This document shows, piece by piece, positions 60,606 to 64,000 of a stretch of DNA of 64,000 nt. The stretch covers positions 1 to 64,000 of the forward strand of contig NZ_VFOZ01000002.1 in the NCBI RefSeq assembly GCF_006716425.1. Reading direction: 5' to 3'. Source of the DNA: Actinoallomurus bryophytorum. GTDB taxonomy: Bacteria; Actinomycetota; Actinomycetes; Streptosporangiales; Streptosporangiaceae. The notes under the pieces are model-generated. The model was not told the DNA's origin and ran no database searches. It saw only the letters and a program-made list of their open reading frames with translations. The position numbers and the translations under genes are program-made. Position 1 is the stretch's first letter. Each line of letters starts with the position of its first letter.

Positions 60606-61737
60606 TGGTGACGTTGGCCTGACCGCCGCCCTCGCACATGGTCTGCAGGCCGTACCGCCCGCCGGTGCGCTCCAGGTGGTGCAGCAGCGTCGTCATCAGC
60701 CGCGCGCCGGTGGCGCCGAGCGGGTGGCCCAGCGCGATGGCGCCGCCGTGGGGGTTCGTGCGCCCGGGGTCGGCGCCGGTCTCCTTGAGCCACGCCAGCA
60801 CCACACTGGCGAACGCCTCGTTGATCTCCACCGCGTCGATCTCGCCGATGGTCATCCCGGCCTTCTTCAGCGCGTACGCGGTGGCGGGGATGGGCGCCGA
60901 CAGCATCCGGATCGGGTCCTCGCCACGGGCGGAGATGTGGTGGACGCGGGCGCGCGGGGTCAGCCCGTGGTCGCGTACGGCCTGCGCCGAGGCGATGAGC
61001 AGGGCGGCGGCACCGTCGGAGATCTGGGAGGACACGGCGGCGGTCAGCCGTCCGCCGTCGACCAGGGTCTTCAGCCCGGCCATCTTCTCCGGCGAGGTGT
61101 CGCGGCGCGGACCCTCGTCGGTCGTGACCCCCTCGTACGGGGCGATCTCCTTGCCGAACAGGCCGTCGTCGATGGCCCGCAGCGCCCGCTGATGGGACTC
61201 GTAGGCGAACCGCTCCATGTCCTCACGCGTGATGTCCCAGTCGCGGGCGATCATCTCGGCGCCGTTGAACTGGGAGACCTCCTCGCGGCCGTAGCGGGCG
61301 ACCCAGCCCTTCGAACCGTGGAACGGACCCTCGGGGAAACCGAGCGCGGTGCCGCTCGCCGATCCGATCGGCACCTGCGACATGTTCTGCACGCCGCCCG
61401 CGACCACCAGGTCGGCGGTGCCCGACAGCACGGCCTGGGCGGCGAAGTGCACCGCCTGCTGGGACGAGCCGCACTGCCGGTCGACGGTGACGCCGGGCAC
61501 CTCTTCGGGCAGCCCGGCGGCCAGCCAGCACGTGCGTGCGACGTCCCCGGCCTGCGGGCCGATCGCGTCGACGCAGCCGAAGACGACGTCCTCGACCGCG
61601 GCGGGGTCGGCACCCGACCGGTCCATCAGCGTGCGCAGCACGTGGGCGCCCAGGTCGGCCGGGTGCACCCCGGACAGGCCGCCGCGGCGCCTGCCCACGG
61701 GGGTGCGGACCGCATCGACGATGTAGGCCTCGGCCAT
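60589..61737 (-). CDS. fadA6: Thiolase FadA6
   Basis: A 382-residue acetyl-CoA acetyltransferase. The nucleophile Cys is in VDRQCGSSQQAVHFAAQAV; the C-terminal His and Cys lie in GHPLGATGARL and TMCEGGGQANVTIIERL. It performs thiolysis in HIP ring catabolism. ATG at 61737 follows AAGGAG. It is third in the SDR-kstR2-fadA6 operon. Confidence 0.93.
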   Translation of the reverse strand: MAEAYIVDAVRTPVGRRRGGLSGVHPADLGAHVLRTLMDRSGADPAAVEDVVFGCVDAIGPQAGDVARTCWLAAGLPEEVPGVTVDRQCGSSQQAVHFAAQAVLSGTADLVVAGGVQNMSQVPIGSASGTALGFPEGPFHGSKGWVARYGREEVSQFNGAEMIARDWDITREDMERFAYESHQRALRAIDDGLFGKEIAPYEGVTTDEGPRRDTSPEKMAGLKTLVDGGRLTAAVSSQISDGAAALLIASAQAVRDHGLTPRARVHHISARGEDPIRMLSAPIPATAYALKKAGMTIGEIDAVEINEAFASVVLAWLKETGADPGRTNPHGGAIALGHPLGATGARLMTTLLHHLERTGGRYGLQTMCEGGGQANVTIIERL

Positions 61738-61751
61738 CGCGCTTTCTCCTT

Positions 61752-62381
61752 CTAGTCTTCGGGACTCGCCTGGATCCCTTCGAGGACCATGGCGAGGTAC
61801 TGCTTGGCGACCTCTTCGGCGGACATGCGCGCGCCGGGCTGGTACCAGCTCGCGGCGACCCACACGGCGTCGCGGATGAACCGGTAGACCAGCGGCCGGT
61901 CCAGGTCGGACCGGAACTCGCCGTCGGCCACGCCGCGTTCGAGCAGCGCCAGCCACATCTCCTCGTGGCGTTGCCGGGAGTCGGCCAGGTAGCCGAAGCG
62001 CTCCCAGGTCGCGACCAGGTACGGAGACTCCTTCTGGTAGATGACGACGGCGTGCCGATGCGCGTCCATGCACCGGAACGACTCGGCGATCAGCGCCTCC
62101 AGCGTGTGCCGGGCGCCGAGACCGGCGTCCAGGACGCGGTCGAAGCCGGCCCACATGTCGTCCAGGAAGGTGGACAGGATCTCCTCCACCATCGATTCCT
62201 TGGAGTCGAAGTGGTAGTAGAGGCTGCCGCCGAGGATGCCGGCGGCGTCGGCCACCTCGCGCACGGTGGTGGCGGCGTAGCCGCGCCCGGCGAAGACCTC
62301 GGCGGCCGCGGCGAGCAGCTCGGCGCGCCGGACCGCGCGTGCGCTGGTGGTGCCCTCGGCATCGCGGCGTCGTGGACTCAT
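61752..62381 (-). CDS. kstR2: TetR-family repressor KstR2
   Basis: A 209-residue TetR regulator (AEVFAGRGYAATTVREVADAAGILGGSLYYHFDSKESMVEEIL). In mycobacteria KstR2 represses the HIP genes and is released by HIP-CoA. Here it sits between an SDR and fadA6 in the same arrangement, and two 18-base sites in divergent promoters flank its operon and the ipd operon. The TetR_C ligand pocket is consistent with an acyl-CoA. ATG at 62381, 13 bases after the SDR stop. Confidence 0.92.
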   Translation of the reverse strand: MSPRRRDAEGTTSARAVRRAELLAAAAEVFAGRGYAATTVREVADAAGILGGSLYYHFDSKESMVEEILSTFLDDMWAGFDRVLDAGLGARHTLEALIAESFRCMDAHRHAVVIYQKESPYLVATWERFGYLADSRQRHEEMWLALLERGVADGEFRSDLDRPLVYRFIRDAVWVAASWYQPGARMSAEEVAKQYLAMVLEGIQASPED

Positions 62382-62394
62382 CGGGCAGGGTCTC

Positions 62395-63192
62395 CTAAGG
62401 GTGCTGGCTGGACACGGAGACGACCTCCCCGGTCAGGTACGAGGAGTAGCCGCTCGCCAGGAACACTATGACGTTGGCCACCTCCCACAGCTCGGCGGAC
62501 CGGCCGAACGCCTCGCGGCTGACGAGCTCCTCCAGCACCTCGGGAGGTGTCACCTTCGCCATGTGCGGGTGCATCGCCATCGACGGCGAGACCGCGTTGA
62601 CGCGTACTCCGAACTCGGCCGCCTCCAGCGCGGCGCACCGGGTCAGCGCCATCACGCCCGCCTTGGCGGCGGCGTAGTGCGACTGACCGCGCTGCGCCCG
62701 CCAGCCGACCACCGAGGCGTTGTTGACGATCACGCCACCGCCGTCCTGCTCGCGCAGCACGCGCAGGGCCGCGCGCGTACAGCGCATCGTGCCGCCCAGC
62801 GTGACGTCCAGGACGCGGTCCCACTGGTCGTCGGTCATGTCGACGAGGTCGGCGGTGCCGCCCAGGCCCGCGTTGTTGACCGCCACGTCGATGCGGCCGA
62901 ACCGCTCCAGGGCCGCGGCGTACAGGGCACTTACCTGCTCGCCGGAGGTGACGTCACAGGGCTGGGCGGCGACCCGGTCGGCGCCGAACTCACCGGCCAG
63001 GGTCTCGAGGGACGCGCCGAGGCGCCGCTCGTGCGTGTCGCTGACGAGGACGCGTGCGCCCTCCTCCAGACAGCGGTGGGCGGTGGCCCCGCCGATGCCC
63101 GCTCCCGCCGACGCGGTGATCACCACGACCCGGTCGCGGAGCAACCCGTGGGCGGGGACGTACGCCGGGGCCCCCTTCTGATGTTCGGTCAC
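62395..63192 (-). CDS. SDR of the C/D-ring locus (Rv3559c-like)
   Basis: A 265-residue short-chain dehydrogenase (VVITASAGAGIGGATAHRCLEEGARVLVSDTHERRL, NNAGLGGTADLVDM, NASVVGWRAQRGQSHYAAAK). Position between kstR2 and fadE30 matches Rv3559c. It probably dehydrogenates an intermediate of HIP degradation. GTG start at 63192. First gene of the SDR-kstR2-fadA6 operon, under the shared KstR2-like operator. Confidence 0.88.
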   Translation of the reverse strand: MTEHQKGAPAYVPAHGLLRDRVVVITASAGAGIGGATAHRCLEEGARVLVSDTHERRLGASLETLAGEFGADRVAAQPCDVTSGEQVSALYAAALERFGRIDVAVNNAGLGGTADLVDMTDDQWDRVLDVTLGGTMRCTRAALRVLREQDGGGVIVNNASVVGWRAQRGQSHYAAAKAGVMALTRCAALEAAEFGVRVNAVSPSMAMHPHMAKVTPPEVLEELVSREAFGRSAELWEVANVIVFLASGYSSYLTGEVVSVSSQHP

Positions 63193-63204
63193 GTCGGTTA
63201 CTCT

Positions 63205-63222
63205 ACCAAACAGTTGTTAGAA
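63205..63222. promoter_or_regulatory. KstR2-like operator, copy 2
   Basis: Plus-strand ACCAAACAGTTGTTAGAA between the SDR-kstR2-fadA6 operon and fadE30. It has 17 of 18 bases in common with 57144-57161 and would let KstR2 repress its own operon. Confidence 0.65.
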
Positions 63223-63232
63223 AGAAGGTTTC

Positions 63233-64000
63233 ATGGACCTGGATTTCGGCCCGGCCGAGGAGGAGTTCCGCACCGAGGTGCGGGCCTGGCTGCGGGCGCA
63301 CGTACCCGCCGAGCCGCTGCCGTCTCTGGAGACCGCGGACGGGTTCGCGGCGCACCGGGAGTGGGAGCGCACGCTCGGCGCGGACCGGATGGTGGCGGTC
63401 TCGTGGCCGCGGGAGTACGGCGGCCGCGGCGTGTCCCTCCTGCAGTGGCTGGTCTTCGAGGAGGAGTACTACGCGGCCGGCGCGCCGGGGCGCGTCAACC
63501 AGAACGGCACCGACCTGCTGGCCACCACCCTGTTCCGGCACGGCACCCCGGAGCAGCTGGCACGGATCCTGCCGCCGATCGCGGCCGGCGAGGTGATCTG
63601 GGCGCAGGCGTGGTCGGAACCCGGCGCGGGCAGCGACCTGGCCGGGCTGCGCTCGACCGCCACCCGTACGCGCGGGGGCTGGCTGCTGGGCGGGCAGAAG
63701 ACGTGGAGCTCGCGTGCGCCGTTCGCCGACCGGGCGTTCGGGCTGTTCCGCTCCCACCCCGAGGCCGGACGTCACCGGGGGCTGACGTATGTGATGTTCC
63801 CGCTGGACGCGGACGGCCTGACGGTACGGCCGATCGGGCGGCTCGACGGCAAGCCCGCGTTCGCCGAGCTGTTCCTGGACGAGGTGTTCGTGCCGGACGA
63901 GGACGTCATCGGCGTGGCGGGTGAGGGCTGGAAGGCCGCGATGAGCACGGCGGGCAACGAGCGCGGCCTGACACTGCGCCCTCCGGGCCGGTTCATGGCG
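63233..64000 (+). CDS. fadE30: Acyl-CoA dehydrogenase FadE30, partial (runs off right edge)
   Basis: The first 256 residues of an acyl-CoA dehydrogenase (MDLDFGPAEEEFRTEVRAWLRAHV, AWSEPGAGSDLAGLRSTATR, LGGQKTWSSRAPFADRAFGLFRS). It matches Rv3560c in position, the dehydrogenase that acts on HIP-CoA-type substrates. ATG at 63233 has an AAGAAGG Shine-Dalgarno. The C-terminal half, with the catalytic base, is outside the window. Confidence 0.9.
   Translation, partial: MDLDFGPAEEEFRTEVRAWLRAHVPAEPLPSLETADGFAAHREWERTLGADRMVAVSWPREYGGRGVSLLQWLVFEEEYYAAGAPGRVNQNGTDLLATTLFRHGTPEQLARILPPIAAGEVIWAQAWSEPGAGSDLAGLRSTATRTRGGWLLGGQKTWSSRAPFADRAFGLFRSHPEAGRHRGLTYVMFPLDADGLTVRPIGRLDGKPAFAELFLDEVFVPDEDVIGVAGEGWKAAMSTAGNERGLTLRPPGRFMA

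Noticed and set aside
1-64000. tRNA, rRNA, CRISPR arrays, transposases and integrases
   Set aside because: I looked for clover-leaf-type sequence, spaced direct repeats and transposase or integrase motifs among the genes, and saw none.

Overview
The window is GC-rich, densely packed actinobacterial DNA: GTG and TTG starts are frequent, many gene pairs overlap by four bases (ATGA/GTGA), and promoters show actinobacterial TAnnnT -10 boxes with several probably leaderless messages. The gene content (KstD/KshAB/Hsa/Ipd steroid catabolism, F420-type oxidoreductases, many LuxR/TetR/IclR regulators) and codon habits suggest a soil actinomycete of the Streptosporangiales/Thermomonosporaceae kind; that placement is inference. 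No rRNA, tRNA, CRISPR array, insertion sequence or origin was seen.

Layout. 1-2.3 kb: a UBP-type zinc-finger protein and a fatty-acid desaturase (cut by the left edge), with a divergent LysR regulator. 2.4-3.6 kb: an alanine-dehydrogenase/carboxyethylornithine-synthase-like enzyme. 3.7-8.4 kb: a complete branched-chain-amino-acid-type ABC importer (livK, a tiny leader ORF, livH, livM, livG, livF). 8.6-11.7 kb: an OmpR-type two-component system facing a TAXI-type solute-binding lipoprotein. 11.8-20.7 kb: a molybdopterin oxidoreductase, a FAD monooxygenase with a cupin, F420-type oxidoreductases, a LuxR regulator and two dihydrofolate-reductase-like proteins. 20.8-25.7 kb: a TetR gene with two stacked operator-like repeats, a NarL-type two-component system and an MMPL exporter. 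25.7-30.8 kb: a methyltransferase, an M24-fold protein lacking metal ligands, an HNH-like protein, a hypothetical protein and a frameshifted lipoprotein.

31-64 kb is a steroid (cholesterol-type) catabolic island. Ring opening: kstD, a second kstD-like gene, kshA and kshB. A/B-ring degradation: hsaA (plus two paralogues), hsaB, hsaC, hsaD, hsaE, hsaF, hsaG. Side chain and CoA steps: an acyl-CoA synthetase and an enoyl-CoA hydratase in the hsaGF operon. C/D-ring (HIP) degradation: echA20, ipdA, ipdB, ipdC, fadA6, kstR2, fadE30 and two SDRs, in an order that mirrors the Mycobacterium tuberculosis Rv3548c-Rv3560c locus. A secreted VWA/Ig-repeat protein interrupts the island.

The most interesting signals are regulatory. 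A 19-bp dyad, GGTCYCG-N5-CGGGAYC, recurs in front of kshA, hsaB, kstD, hsaD and hsaE, each time 27 or 28 bases upstream of a TAnnGT-like -10 box. It also lies in the kstD2/SnoaL divergent region and as a second copy near hsaB. This looks like the operator of an activator; the IclR-family gene inside the island is the obvious candidate. A separate 18-bp site is shared by the two divergent promoters of the C/D-ring genes and fits KstR2. In addition, livH and kstD are each preceded by a tiny overlapping ORF whose last codons share a 26-base element (25 of 26 identical) that folds over the Shine-Dalgarno sequence.
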